A DNA stretch of 9,509 nucleotides from an uncultured Caulobacter sp. (GCA_937991555.1 CALKHU010000109.1:1-9509), one strand, 5' to 3'. Positions 1 to 8,091 are shown, counted from the stretch's first letter. A program made the numbers and translations. The notes: generated from the sequence alone by a model not told the origin.

Positions 1-282
1 CGACGCGCCCTGGCCGCCGAACGCGAGGCCGACGCCCGCCGCCATCGCGCCCGCCTCGAGGCCACCCTGCGCGCCATCCGCGCCGGCGAACTGGCCGGCG
101 GCCCCTCGGTCGCCTGGACGCCCTGGCGGCCGGCGGAGATCGAGCCCCTGCCGCCGCGCCCCGCGGACGCCCCGCCGCCGGACCTGACCGGAGACGCCGC
201 CCGCGCCGACGCCCTGATGGCCGCCGCCATGGCGCGCTCGACGGCGCGGGTGAAGGCGATCACGCCGGGCGACGAGCGCTAG
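1..282 (+). CDS. 3' end of an unrecognised protein gene (partial)
   Basis: Frame 1 is open from the first base to a TAG at 280-282, giving the last 93 residues of a protein whose start lies outside the window. I do not recognise a family. The visible part begins with a charged, Arg/Ala/Glu-rich stretch that looks helical (residues 1-33). A Pro-rich linker follows (containing AWTPWRPAEIEPLPPRP), and then a short Ala-rich helical tail ending in TPGDER. There is no membrane segment, and no cysteine or obvious catalytic motif. Codon use is strongly G/C-ending, like the neighbouring genes, which supports real coding. The next gene starts 57 bases downstream on the same strand, so the two could be co-transcribed, but no function follows from that. 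Confidence 0.6.
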   Translation, partial: RRALAAEREADARRHRARLEATLRAIRAGELAGGPSVAWTPWRPAEIEPLPPRPADAPPPDLTGDAARADALMAAAMARSTARVKAITPGDER

Positions 283-339
283 ACGCGGCCGCGCCGGGGG
301 CGCAGCCTGACCCTCGGATCGATCCGGAAGGAGAGCACC

Positions 340-1189
<850 letters not shown>

Positions 1190-1191
<2 letters not shown>

Positions 1192-1225
1192 GGGGACAGC
1201 CGCTCGAGCAGCGGCCAGTCCCCCT
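1190..1225. terminator. Hairpin between convergent genes, candidate bidirectional terminator
   Basis: An inverted repeat begins at the ypfJ stop codon. Bases 1190-1197 (AGGGGGAC) pair with 1218-1225 (GTCCCCCT). Inside, 1199-1204 (GCCGCT) pair with 1210-1215 (AGCGGC) around a 5-nt loop, with only a 1/2-nt internal mismatch. It fills most of the 39-bp gap between two convergent genes, as expected for a shared terminator. Neither strand has a clear T-tract after the stem. It may therefore work as a transcript-end stabiliser or with Rho, rather than as a textbook intrinsic terminator. Confidence 0.55.
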
Positions 1226-1230
1226 CCGGG

Positions 1231-3639
1231 TCAGTCCCCGAACCGCTTGACGAACCGGAAGCCGATCGCCCGCGGCGGCAGCACCGAGGTGTAGAAGCTG
1301 CGCGCATAGACCGGGTCGCCGTTGGTGTCGGGGATGATCTGGTTGAACAGCGGCGTGTTGCGGGCGCCCGTCTCGGCGTAGGTGTCCCACAGGTTGTTGA
1401 CGAACACCGCCGCGTCCCAGCTGTCGCCGGACAGGGTGATCGAGGCGTTGTGGATCGAGTAGGCGTCCAGGGTGATGCCCGCGCCCTTGCCGCCCATCCG
1501 CGTCAGCACGTCGCCGGTGAAGCTGGCCCCGTAGGAGAACTTCATCTCCAGGTCGTTGGGCAGCGCCAGCCGGTAGTCGAGATAGAAGCTGGCCTCGTTC
1601 TCGGGGGCGCCCGGCAGCTGGTCGCCCGGCTCGCCGTTGAGGTAGGTGATCGTGGACTGGAAGCCCGGCGGGTTGATGGTCGGGATCAGGTTGACGGTCG
1701 TCTCGGTCAGCTCGGCCTTGGCGTGCGAGTAGTTCCCGCGGATCGTCAGGTCCGGGGTGAGCTTGAAGGCGAAGTCGACGTCGAAGCCCAGGCTCTCGGC
1801 CGCCTCGCCGTTCTTGGTGATCGGAATCAGGCCGTTCTCGGTCGCCGAGGCCACCTGCGGGTCCTTCCATTCGACGTAGAAGGCCGCGGCGTTGAGCGTC
1901 AGCCGCCGGTCGAGCCACTGGCTGTGCAGGCCGATCTCGTAGTTCAGCGTCTTGTCCGGGAAATAGGCCATTTCGCTGGGCAGGGCGCAGGCGATCTGGC
2001 CCGGCGGCAGCGGATTGGGGCAGGGGCCGACGCCGTTGGAGTTGCCGATCCGGTAGCCCTCGCTGACCGTCGCATAGACCATCACGTCGGGCGTGAAGTC
2101 GTAGGAGGTGTTGAACTTGAACAGCCAGCCGTCGTCTTCCTGCCCGCCCGGCACGAAGGTCAGATTGATGGCGTCGGGCGGGTCGCCGTTGAAGATGGTG
2201 TTGGCCAGCGGGAAGTCGACGGCGCTCTCGGTCTCCAGCTCGTAGGCGTACTTCCGCGCGCCGACCGTCACCTGCCAGGCGTCGGTGATGCGGTAGCTGA
2301 GCTCGCCGTAGATCGCCATCTCGGTCAGTTCGGTGCGGTCGACGGAGTAGTATTCGAGGTTGTCGGGCCGCACCCCGCCGAGGAAGGCCGGATAGCCGGG
2401 CGTGAACTCCTTGCTGGCGGAATCGGATTCGAACCGGTTGTAGAAGCCGCCGACGATCCAGCTCAGCGGCCCATCGGTCGTGGAGACGAGCCGCAGCTCC
2501 TGGTTCACGCTCTCCTCGACCACGTCTTCCCGCGTGAAGGCGGTGAAGCTCGGGAAGAGCTCGTAGCTGTACTCCAGGCCGATCAGCAGGTCGGTCTGGT
2601 CGCGCTGGCCGCCCTCTTCGTAGCGGGACATGCCCGTCGCGGACGTCAGGGTCGCGAAGCCGAGGTCGGCGGTGACCTCCAGCGCGACGAGGCTGTTCTC
2701 GCGCTGGTTCGGCTCCAGCACGCGCAGCGCCGACTCATACTCGCCGACCGGGACGGGCAGGGTGGAGACGCGGGCGCTGCTGACCTGGCGGGCCCCGACC
2801 TTCTGGTCCTGGTAGTACCAGGTCAGGTTGGCGTCGAGCCAGTCGGTGGGCGCCCAGCGCAGGCCCAGCCGGCCGGACAGGGTCTCCTCGGTGTTGGCGT
2901 CCTCGATCCGGCGCATGTTGGCGTCGATCGCCGCCGGCGAGCCGAAGGCGTTCGGGTTGGAGACGCCGACCTCGCGCACCGCGTAGCGGTAGTCGATGAA
3001 GCCGCTGTCATCGAGATAATCGATCGAGCCGCGGATCGCGAAGGTGTCGCTGACCGGCAGGTTGAAGGTCAGGCCGACGTCGGAGCTGGCGGCGTTCGCC
3101 TCGCCGTACTGGTAGGCCGAGCCGCGCAGCTCGAGCATCGTCTCGGTGAACGAAGGCCGCCGCGGGATGTAGCGCACCGCGCCGGCCATGGTCCCGGCGC
3201 CGTACAGCGTGCCCTGCGGCCCGAGCAGGAATTCGACCCGCTCCAGGTCGTTGAGCTTGAGGTCGAGGACGATGGGGATTTCGCCGAGGTAGGTGGCCAC
3301 CATGCCGCCGGTGCCGTTGCCGACCCCTTCGGACGATCCCAGCGGGTCGGCGTTCAGGCCGCGGACGACGATCCGGTTGCCGTCCCGGCCGCCCTGGTCG
3401 ACCAGGTGCACGCCCGGCACGAAGGCGGCGATGTCGGCCATGTCGGAGAAGCCCTGCGCCTCGATGGCGTCGCCGCCGACCGCGGCGATGTTGATCGGCG
3501 CGTCCTGCACGGTGGTGTCGCGCCGGGTGGCGGTGATGATGATCTCGTCGACGGTCGTCTCCTGCGCCAGGGCCGGCGCGGCGACAGGTAGGGCCAGCAG
3601 GCTGATCGAGGCGAACAGCGAAGCGCGGGCAAGCGACAT
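1231..3639 (-). CDS. TonB-dependent outer-membrane receptor
   Basis: An 802-residue TonB-dependent receptor. A Sec signal peptide (residues 1-25, ending in APALA before QETT) targets it to the periplasm and outer membrane. A TonB-box-like segment, TVDEIIITATRR (29-40), follows. The plug domain covers about 41-165 and contains IVVRGLN and the conserved RVEFLLGPQGTLYGAGTMAG region (134-153). The rest is a 22-strand-type barrel. Its late part has VYATVSEGYRIGNSN (521-535), KTLNYEIGLHSQW (563-575) and VNNLWDTYAETGA (747-759). The last strand is AIGFRFVKRF followed by GD, a known style of ending. Cys540 and Cys551 lie in a likely surface loop and could form a disulfide. The start is supported by the signal peptide; the SD is weak (GGGGG about 9 nt upstream). 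The protein takes up a bulky ligand using TonB energy, but the ligand is not identifiable. No Fur-type site was recognised. It is divergent from the TPR-sulfotransferase gene. Confidence 0.95.
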   Translation of the reverse strand: MSLARASLFASISLLALPVAAPALAQETTVDEIIITATRRDTTVQDAPINIAAVGGDAIEAQGFSDMADIAAFVPGVHLVDQGGRDGNRIVVRGLNADPLGSSEGVGNGTGGMVATYLGEIPIVLDLKLNDLERVEFLLGPQGTLYGAGTMAGAVRYIPRRPSFTETMLELRGSAYQYGEANAASSDVGLTFNLPVSDTFAIRGSIDYLDDSGFIDYRYAVREVGVSNPNAFGSPAAIDANMRRIEDANTEETLSGRLGLRWAPTDWLDANLTWYYQDQKVGARQVSSARVSTLPVPVGEYESALRVLEPNQRENSLVALEVTADLGFATLTSATGMSRYEEGGQRDQTDLLIGLEYSYELFPSFTAFTREDVVEESVNQELRLVSTTDGPLSWIVGGFYNRFESDSASKEFTPGYPAFLGGVRPDNLEYYSVDRTELTEMAIYGELSYRITDAWQVTVGARKYAYELETESAVDFPLANTIFNGDPPDAINLTFVPGGQEDDGWLFKFNTSYDFTPDVMVYATVSEGYRIGNSNGVGPCPNPLPPGQIACALPSEMAYFPDKTLNYEIGLHSQWLDRRLTLNAAAFYVEWKDPQVASATENGLIPITKNGEAAESLGFDVDFAFKLTPDLTIRGNYSHAKAELTETTVNLIPTINPPGFQSTITYLNGEPGDQLPGAPENEASFYLDYRLALPNDLEMKFSYGASFTGDVLTRMGGKGAGITLDAYSIHNASITLSGDSWDAAVFVNNLWDTYAETGARNTPLFNQIIPDTNGDPVYARSFYTSVLPPRAIGFRFVKRFGD

Positions 3640-3859
3640 GAAGAAACCCCCAGAAGGCGTATGATCTGATGTGACACTGGGCCGGGCGGAGGTGTCGCCG
3701 ATAGGACGGCCTCACGCGCGGCGGGGAACTCGACGCAACTGACGCGAAATCCGGCGACGCGGGGAGACCCGGGTCGCTTCGGTGTGCAACATGCGCCGAC
3801 GGCGTCGCCGGGCCAACCGCCGGAACGCCGTTCGCGGACGATCTGGGCGAGAGGGCGGC
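3640..3859. promoter_or_regulatory. Divergent intergenic region between the receptor and sulfotransferase genes
   Basis: These 220 bases must hold the promoters of two divergently transcribed genes. I could not assign a convincing -35/-10 pair on either strand. GACGC occurs three times on the plus strand, at 3732, 3741 and 3756. The short GTGACAC (3671-3677) faces GGTGTCGCC (3691-3699); both could be weak operator halves. The right end from 3782 is also open in the sulfotransferase frame, but it encodes an implausible Arg-rich run. It is therefore treated as untranslated leader. Confidence 0.4.
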
Positions 3860-5431
3860 ATGGGCGCCACAGGGGGGATTCTCGACGAGGCGGAGCGGCT
3901 GGTCGCGCGTCGCGCCTGGCGCGAGGCGCACGCGCTCTGCCTGCGCGCCGTCGAGGCCGGCGGACGCTCGGGCCGCGCCCTGTTCCTGCTCGGCGTGATC
4001 GCCGCCGAGCACGGCGCCGTGGCGCGGGCGGCGGAGTTGTTCGGCGAGGCCGCGCGGACCGACCCCGCCGTCGCGCGGCACCATGCCCAGCTGGGGCGCT
4101 GCCTGATCGCGCTGAACCGCCAGGACGAGGCCCGCGCCGCCGCGGACCGCGCCGCCGCGCTCGACCCCGCCGACGCCCTGACGCTGGACACCATCGGCGT
4201 GGTCTACAGCCGCTCGGGTCTGCACGAGCGGGCGCTGCCCTTCTTCCGGCGCGCGGTCGCGCTCCGCCCGGGCGACGCCGACTTCCAGCAGAACCTCGGA
4301 ACCTCGCTGCAGTTCATGGGCGACTTCGCCGGCGCCGAGCAGGCGTTCCGCGCCGCCGTCGCCATCCGGCCGGATCTCTACAAGGTCTGGTGGGCGCTGG
4401 TGCAGATGTCGGCCCTGACCCCCGACGACGCGGCGGAGGCGCGGCTCGCGGCCCTGTTTCCCGCCGACCCGGACGCCGACCCCGACCGGGCCCTGCACGT
4501 CGGCCACGCCCTGGCCCGGCTGGCGGAGGACGCCGGCGATCCGGCCCGCGCGCTGGACTGGCTCGCCCGCGCCAAGGCCGCCCGCCTGCGGCAGGTCGGC
4601 TACGACCCGGCCCGCGACCGGCGCCTGTTCGACGCCGCCCGCGCCACCGTCGGACCGGTCGCGACGGCCGCGCCGGACGCCGCCCCGGTCTTCGTCGTCG
4701 GCCTGCCGCGCACCGGCACGACCCTGGTCGACCGCATCCTGTCCAGCCATCCGAACGTGGTGTCGGTCGGCGAGCGCACCGACTTCGCGCTGATCCTCAA
4801 GCGGATGGCCGGCACGCCCTCGCCGCTGGTGCTGGACGAGCCGACGCTGGCCGCCGCCGCGACGCAGCTCGACCTGGGCGAGGCCGGCCGCCGCTATCTG
4901 GAGGCCGTCGCCCCGCTCGCCGGCGCGGCCCGGCCGCTCGACAAGATGCCGCTGAACGTCCTCTACGCCGGCCTCATCCACCGCGCCCTGCCGCAGGCCC
5001 GCATCGTCTGCCTGCGCCGGCATCCGATGGACGCCGGCCTCAGCAACTACCGCCAGCTGTTCGCGACCCGCTTTCCCTACTACGACTACGCCCTCGACCT
5101 GGAAAATACGGGTTGGTATATTTCAGGCTTCGAGGCGCTCTCCGACCATTGGGCGCAGGTCCTGCCCCCCGACCGCTACCTGAACCTCCGCTACGAGGAC
5201 CTGGTCGCCGACCAGGAGGGCCAGACCCGCCGCCTGCTCGCCCACTGCGGCCTCGCCTGGGACCCGGCCTGCCTGGCCTTCCATGAGAACGCCGCCCCGG
5301 TCGCCACCGCCAGCGCCGTCCAGGTCCGCAGCCCGATCAACGCCCGTTCAGTCGGCCGCTGGAAACGCTACGGCGAAGGCCTCGACCCGATGGCGGCGGC
5401 GCTGCGGACGGGCGGGGTCCCGATTGACTGA
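3860..5431 (+). CDS. TPR-repeat sulfotransferase (Sulfotransfer_3-like)
   Basis: A 523-residue two-domain protein. Residues 38-173 form four consecutive 34-residue tetratricopeptide repeats (38-71, 72-105, 106-139, 140-173), with a degenerate repeat before them. The C-terminal half is a sulfotransferase. The 5'-phosphosulfate-binding loop is VVGLPRTGTTLVDRIL (279-294). DKMPLN lies at 361-366. The 3'-phosphate-binding stretch is RIVCLRRHPMDAGLSNY (381-397), and YLNLRYEDLVAD lies at 440-451. The C-terminus SVGRWKRYGEGLDP is typical of this group. It should transfer sulfate from PAPS to an acceptor that may be gripped by the TPRs; the acceptor is unknown. There is no signal peptide, so it is probably cytoplasmic. 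The start at 3860 is chosen because of the SD GAGAGGG (3849-3855) and the domain start; the frame is open upstream to a GTG at 3782 and an ATG at 3791. An A+T-rich codon island lies near 5101-5124. Confidence 0.9.
   Translation: MGATGGILDEAERLVARRAWREAHALCLRAVEAGGRSGRALFLLGVIAAEHGAVARAAELFGEAARTDPAVARHHAQLGRCLIALNRQDEARAAADRAAALDPADALTLDTIGVVYSRSGLHERALPFFRRAVALRPGDADFQQNLGTSLQFMGDFAGAEQAFRAAVAIRPDLYKVWWALVQMSALTPDDAAEARLAALFPADPDADPDRALHVGHALARLAEDAGDPARALDWLARAKAARLRQVGYDPARDRRLFDAARATVGPVATAAPDAAPVFVVGLPRTGTTLVDRILSSHPNVVSVGERTDFALILKRMAGTPSPLVLDEPTLAAAATQLDLGEAGRRYLEAVAPLAGAARPLDKMPLNVLYAGLIHRALPQARIVCLRRHPMDAGLSNYRQLFATRFPYYDYALDLENTGWYISGFEALSDHWAQVLPPDRYLNLRYEDLVADQEGQTRRLLAHCGLAWDPACLAFHENAAPVATASAVQVRSPINARSVGRWKRYGEGLDPMAAALRTGGVPID
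5094..5122 (+). promoter_or_regulatory. Possible internal promoter inside the sulfotransferase gene
   Basis: TCGACC (5094-5099, four of six matches to TTGACA) is followed after 17 bases by TATATT (5117-5122, five of six matches to TATAAT). A TG one base before the -10 (5114-5115) makes an extended -10. The stretch is strikingly A+T-rich within a very G+C-rich gene. It lies about 440 bases before kup and could drive a long-leader kup transcript. It could equally be a consequence of the encoded residues ENTGWYIS. The evidence is motif-only. Confidence 0.22.
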
Positions 5432-5560
5432 AACCGGACAGACACGCCGTTGTGATCGGACGCCGCCGGATTCACTTGCTGCGCTGCAACATCGGGCATA
5501 AACGCCCCGCCCAGCGATCGCTCGGGGTCTTCCCGGGACCGCTGGAGACACAGGAAATCG
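5432..5560 (+). promoter_or_regulatory. kup upstream region: hairpin, inverted repeat and GANTC site
   Basis: This gap holds three visible elements. A near-palindrome, TTGCTGCGCTGCAA (5476-5489), has four-base TTGC/GCAA arms. Together with CATAAA (5497-5502) it could also be a weak promoter, though the 15-base spacer is short. A hairpin is formed by CCCCG (5505-5509) pairing with CGGGG (5523-5527), enclosing the perfect palindrome AGCGATCGCT (5513-5522). One GATTC (5469-5473) fits the CcrM methylation site GANTC of Caulobacter relatives. The hairpin could end the sulfotransferase transcript or lie in the kup leader; there is no T-tract. A kup SD-like AGGAAA is at 5552-5557. Confidence 0.35.
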
Positions 5561-7534
5561 ATGACTGGCGACAATAAGGTCGCCACGTCCACATCGGCCC
5601 CTTCCGACCTCAGCCAAAAATCCTCCACGTCCGCGCCCCACGGCGCGAGCGCGCGATTCTGGCCGCTGGCCCTTGGGTCCGTGGGCGTGGTTTACGGCGA
5701 CATCGGCACCAGCCCGCTGTACGCCTTCCGTGAAGCGCTGGGACAGGCTTCGGCCGGGTCCGGCGTGACCGTTCCGGCCGCGCTCGGCGTGGCCTCCCTG
5801 GCGATCTGGGCCCTGATCCTGGTGGTCACGGTCAAGTACGTCTTCTTCCTCATGCGGCTCGGCAACCGGGGCGAGGGCGGGGTGCTCTCATTGATGGCCC
5901 TGGCCGAGCGCGCCGCCGGTCGCCGCACGGCCGCGATCTTCGCGCTGGGCGTCATCGGCGCGGCGCTGTTCTACGGCGACGCCATCATCACCCCGGCGGT
6001 GTCGGTGCTGTCGGCGGCGGAGGGGCTGAAGACCATCCCGGGGCTCGGCGCGCTGGCGACGCCGGCCTGGGTGATGGTCGTCAGCCTGGTGATCCTGGTC
6101 GGCCTGTTCGCGCTGCAGGCCCGGGGCACGGCCGGCGTCGGCCGCTGGTTCGGCCCGGTCTGCGCCGTCTGGTTCGCCACCCTCGCGGCGCTGGGCGTCT
6201 CGCACATCGTCCACCAGCCCGGCGTGGTCGCGGCGCTCAACCCTGCCCACGCGGTCGGCTTTCTCGCCGCGCACGGCGCGATCGGCCTGTTCGTGCTCGG
6301 CTCGGTGTTCCTGACCGTCACCGGAGCGGAGGCGCTGTTCGCCGACATGGGCCACTTCGGCCGACGGCCGATCGCCGCGGCCTGGCTGTGGTTCGTGTTT
6401 CCGGCCCTGACCCTGAACTACCTCGGCCAGGGCGCGATGGCGATGGCGGCGGTCGAGGCCGCGCACGGCGCACCGGTCGCCAACCAGGACTGGTTCTTCG
6501 TCATGGCGCCGGAGGCCCTGCGCGCGCCGGTGGTGATCCTGGCCCTTCTGGCCACCATCATCGCCAGCCAGGCGGTGATCACCGGCGCCTACTCGCTGAC
6601 CCGCCAGGCGATCCAGCTCGGGCTCCTGCCGCGCATGGTCATCCGCAACACTTCCCACCACGAGGCTGGCCAGATCTACATGCCGCAGGTCACCCTGCTC
6701 CTGCTGGCCGGGGTGGTGTTCCTGATCGCCGTCTTCAAGTCGTCCAGCGGCATGGCGCACGCCTACGGCCTTGCTGTGACCGGCACGATGGTGGTCACGA
6801 CCACCCTGGCCTTCATCGTCGTGCGCGGGCTGTGGAAGTGGCCGCTGTGGCGGACCCTTCTGCTGGTCGCCCCGCTGCTGGCGCTGGACCTCGTCTTCCT
6901 CGGCGCCAACATGCTGAAGCTGCTGCACGGGGGCTTCGTTCCGCTGCTGCTGGGCGCCGGGCTGTTCCTGGTGATGGCCACCTGGGCCCGCGGCGCGGCG
7001 CTCGTCGCCGCCAGGGTCGCGCGCGACTCCGCTCCGCTGGCCGACGTCATCGCCATGCTGGCGGCCCGCCCGCCGCACCGGGCGCAGGGCGCGGCGGTGT
7101 TCCTGACCAGCGATCCCGACCACGCGCCCTCGGCGCTGATGCACAACCTCAAGCACAACCGCGTGCTGCACGAGACCAACGTCATCCTCACGGTGCGCAC
7201 GGCGGACACGCCGGTCGCCGACGACGGCGCGCGGCTGGCGGTCGAGCGGCTCTCGCCCGACTTCTGGCGGGTGACGGCGACCTGGGGCTACATGGAGACG
7301 CCCGACGTGCCCAGGGCGCTGATGGCCTGCCGCAGGACCGGGCTGAAGTTCGACATCATGTCGACCAGCTTCTTCCTCGGCCGCCGCACCATCGTGCCGG
7401 CCGAACGCTCGGCGATGCCGCGCTGGCAGGACAGGCTGTTCGTCCTGCTGTCGAAGAACGCCACGGCCCCCACCGACTTCTACCGCCTGCCGCCCGGCCG
7501 GGTGGTCGAGATGGGAACCCAGGTCAGCGTTTGA
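5561..7534 (+). CDS. kup: Kup-type potassium uptake transporter
   Basis: A 657-residue inner-membrane K+ transporter of the Kup (TrkD) / HAK-KUP-KT family, which moves K+ inward, probably with H+. After a Ser/Thr-rich N-terminus of about 30 residues, the first helix carries the diagnostic GVVYGDIGTSPLYAF (42-56) with Asp47. GNRGEGGVLSLMALAERAAG (101-120) holds the conserved GEGG and Glu116. YGDAIITPAVSVLSAAEG (138-155), TVTGAEALFADMGHFGRRPI (252-271) and NYLGQGA (286-292) follow. About twelve hydrophobic segments run to residue 475. A soluble C-terminal domain (about 485-657) ends in GRVVEMGTQVSV, the usual family ending. Length and motifs are those of an intact family member. The start is supported by the SD AGGAAA at 5552-5557 and by the absence of a nearer Met before helix 1. 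It lies 129 bases after the sulfotransferase stop, with no functional link evident. Confidence 0.97.
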   Translation: MTGDNKVATSTSAPSDLSQKSSTSAPHGASARFWPLALGSVGVVYGDIGTSPLYAFREALGQASAGSGVTVPAALGVASLAIWALILVVTVKYVFFLMRLGNRGEGGVLSLMALAERAAGRRTAAIFALGVIGAALFYGDAIITPAVSVLSAAEGLKTIPGLGALATPAWVMVVSLVILVGLFALQARGTAGVGRWFGPVCAVWFATLAALGVSHIVHQPGVVAALNPAHAVGFLAAHGAIGLFVLGSVFLTVTGAEALFADMGHFGRRPIAAAWLWFVFPALTLNYLGQGAMAMAAVEAAHGAPVANQDWFFVMAPEALRAPVVILALLATIIASQAVITGAYSLTRQAIQLGLLPRMVIRNTSHHEAGQIYMPQVTLLLLAGVVFLIAVFKSSSGMAHAYGLAVTGTMVVTTTLAFIVVRGLWKWPLWRTLLLVAPLLALDLVFLGANMLKLLHGGFVPLLLGAGLFLVMATWARGAALVAARVARDSAPLADVIAMLAARPPHRAQGAAVFLTSDPDHAPSALMHNLKHNRVLHETNVILTVRTADTPVADDGARLAVERLSPDFWRVTATWGYMETPDVPRALMACRRTGLKFDIMSTSFFLGRRTIVPAERSAMPRWQDRLFVLLSKNATAPTDFYRLPPGRVVEMGTQVSV

Positions 7535-7540
7535 GAAACA

Positions 7541-7577
7541 CCGGCTCTCCCGTCCTCCCGCGGGGAGGGGAGAGCGG
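7541..7577. terminator. Long hairpin between kup and the RidA-like gene
   Basis: GCTCTCCC (7544-7551) pairs exactly with GGGAGAGC (7568-7575). An inner CTCCC (7555-7559) pairs with GGGAG (7563-7567) around a 3-nt loop. CC/GG pairs at 7541-7542 and 7576-7577 extend the base past one bulge. It fills the gap between two convergent genes, so it probably terminates or protects both transcripts. There is no T-tract. The CTCTCCC...GGGAGAG style resembles dispersed intergenic palindromes of G+C-rich alphaproteobacteria, so it may be one copy of a genome-wide repeat. Confidence 0.6.
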
Positions 7578-7578
7578 C

Positions 7579-8091
7579 CTACCGCTCCGGCGCGTGGACG
7601 ATCAGCTGGATCTCGACGACGGCGCGGGGCGCCAGCAGGCCGCTCGTTCCGACCGCGCTCCAGGCCGGGTGCGGGCCCTTGATGTACTCGGCCTTGACCT
7701 TGTTGATGATGGCGATCTGGGTCAGGCGGTCGACGCCGACGTCCGGTCCGTCCCAGACGTGGAAGCTGTTGATCATCACCACGTCGTCGAAGGTGGCGCC
7801 GGAGGCCTTGAGCACCTGGTCCAGCGTGCGGAAGCCGCGCCGCACCTGCGCCTCGAAGGCGGCCTCGTCGACGCCCTCCTCGCCGACCGGCCCGATCGGC
7901 ACGCCCGAGACGTAGAGGGTGTCGCCGGCCCGCCGGGCGGGCGCGTAGTTGTAGGTCTCGTAGCTCTCCCGCCAGGCCGCCGACGGAATGATCACCTCGC
8001 CGCCGGCGGCGGGCAGCCGCTGCGGATAGTCCTGCGCCGAGGCGGGCAGGGCGGCGGCGGCGATCAGCAGCGAGGCGAGGGCGAGGCGCAT
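7579..8091 (-). CDS. Exported RidA (YjgF/YER057c)-family protein lacking the catalytic Arg
   Basis: A 170-residue protein with an N-terminal signal peptide (MRLALASLLIAAAALPASAQ; likely cleavage after the SA or AQ region at 18-20), then a Rid/YjgF chorismate-mutase-like fold. Recognisable family segments are AGDTLYVSGVPIGP (55-68), FRTLDQVLKASGATFDDVVMINSF (87-110, helix plus strand) and HPAWSAVGTSGL (141-152). The closing strand is AVVEIQLIVHAP (157-168). In RidA enamine/imine deaminases the segment PARSCVEV carries the substrate-binding Arg (Arg105 in E. coli). Here the aligned residue is Trp144 (PAWSAVGT), so classical 2-aminoacrylate deaminase activity is doubtful. Export to the periplasm is also atypical for RidA. 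An SD-like GGAG lies about 9-12 bases before the ATG. It is convergent with kup and divergent from thiC. The family call is secure; the function is unknown. Confidence 0.9.
   Translation of the reverse strand: MRLALASLLIAAAALPASAQDYPQRLPAAGGEVIIPSAAWRESYETYNYAPARRAGDTLYVSGVPIGPVGEEGVDEAAFEAQVRRGFRTLDQVLKASGATFDDVVMINSFHVWDGPDVGVDRLTQIAIINKVKAEYIKGPHPAWSAVGTSGLLAPRAVVEIQLIVHAPER

Noticed and set aside
1450..3591. 713-codon open frame on the plus strand, antisense to the receptor gene
   Set aside because: The minus strand encodes a complete, recognisable TonB receptor here. The antisense frame is rich in Val/Asp/Arg/Gly with no family features, a common by-product of G+C-rich codon bias.
3661..3700. 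Possible Fur-type or other iron box before the receptor gene
   Set aside because: No stretch resembles the A+T-rich 19-bp Fur consensus or a known alphaproteobacterial iron motif, so iron control is not claimed.
3008..5023. 671-codon minus-strand frame running from the receptor gene across the divergent promoter region into the sulfotransferase gene
   Set aside because: It is out of frame with the receptor and antisense to the sulfotransferase, and has biased, repetitive composition.
5424..5452. TTGACT at the end of the sulfotransferase gene as a kup -35 box
   Set aside because: The hexamer is good, but no acceptable -10 follows at 16-19 bases (CCGTTG or similar).
5368..5628. Small minus-strand frames over the sulfotransferase 3' end and the kup start
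   Set aside because: They span two plus-strand genes and a leader region, lack a convincing SD and resemble no known family.
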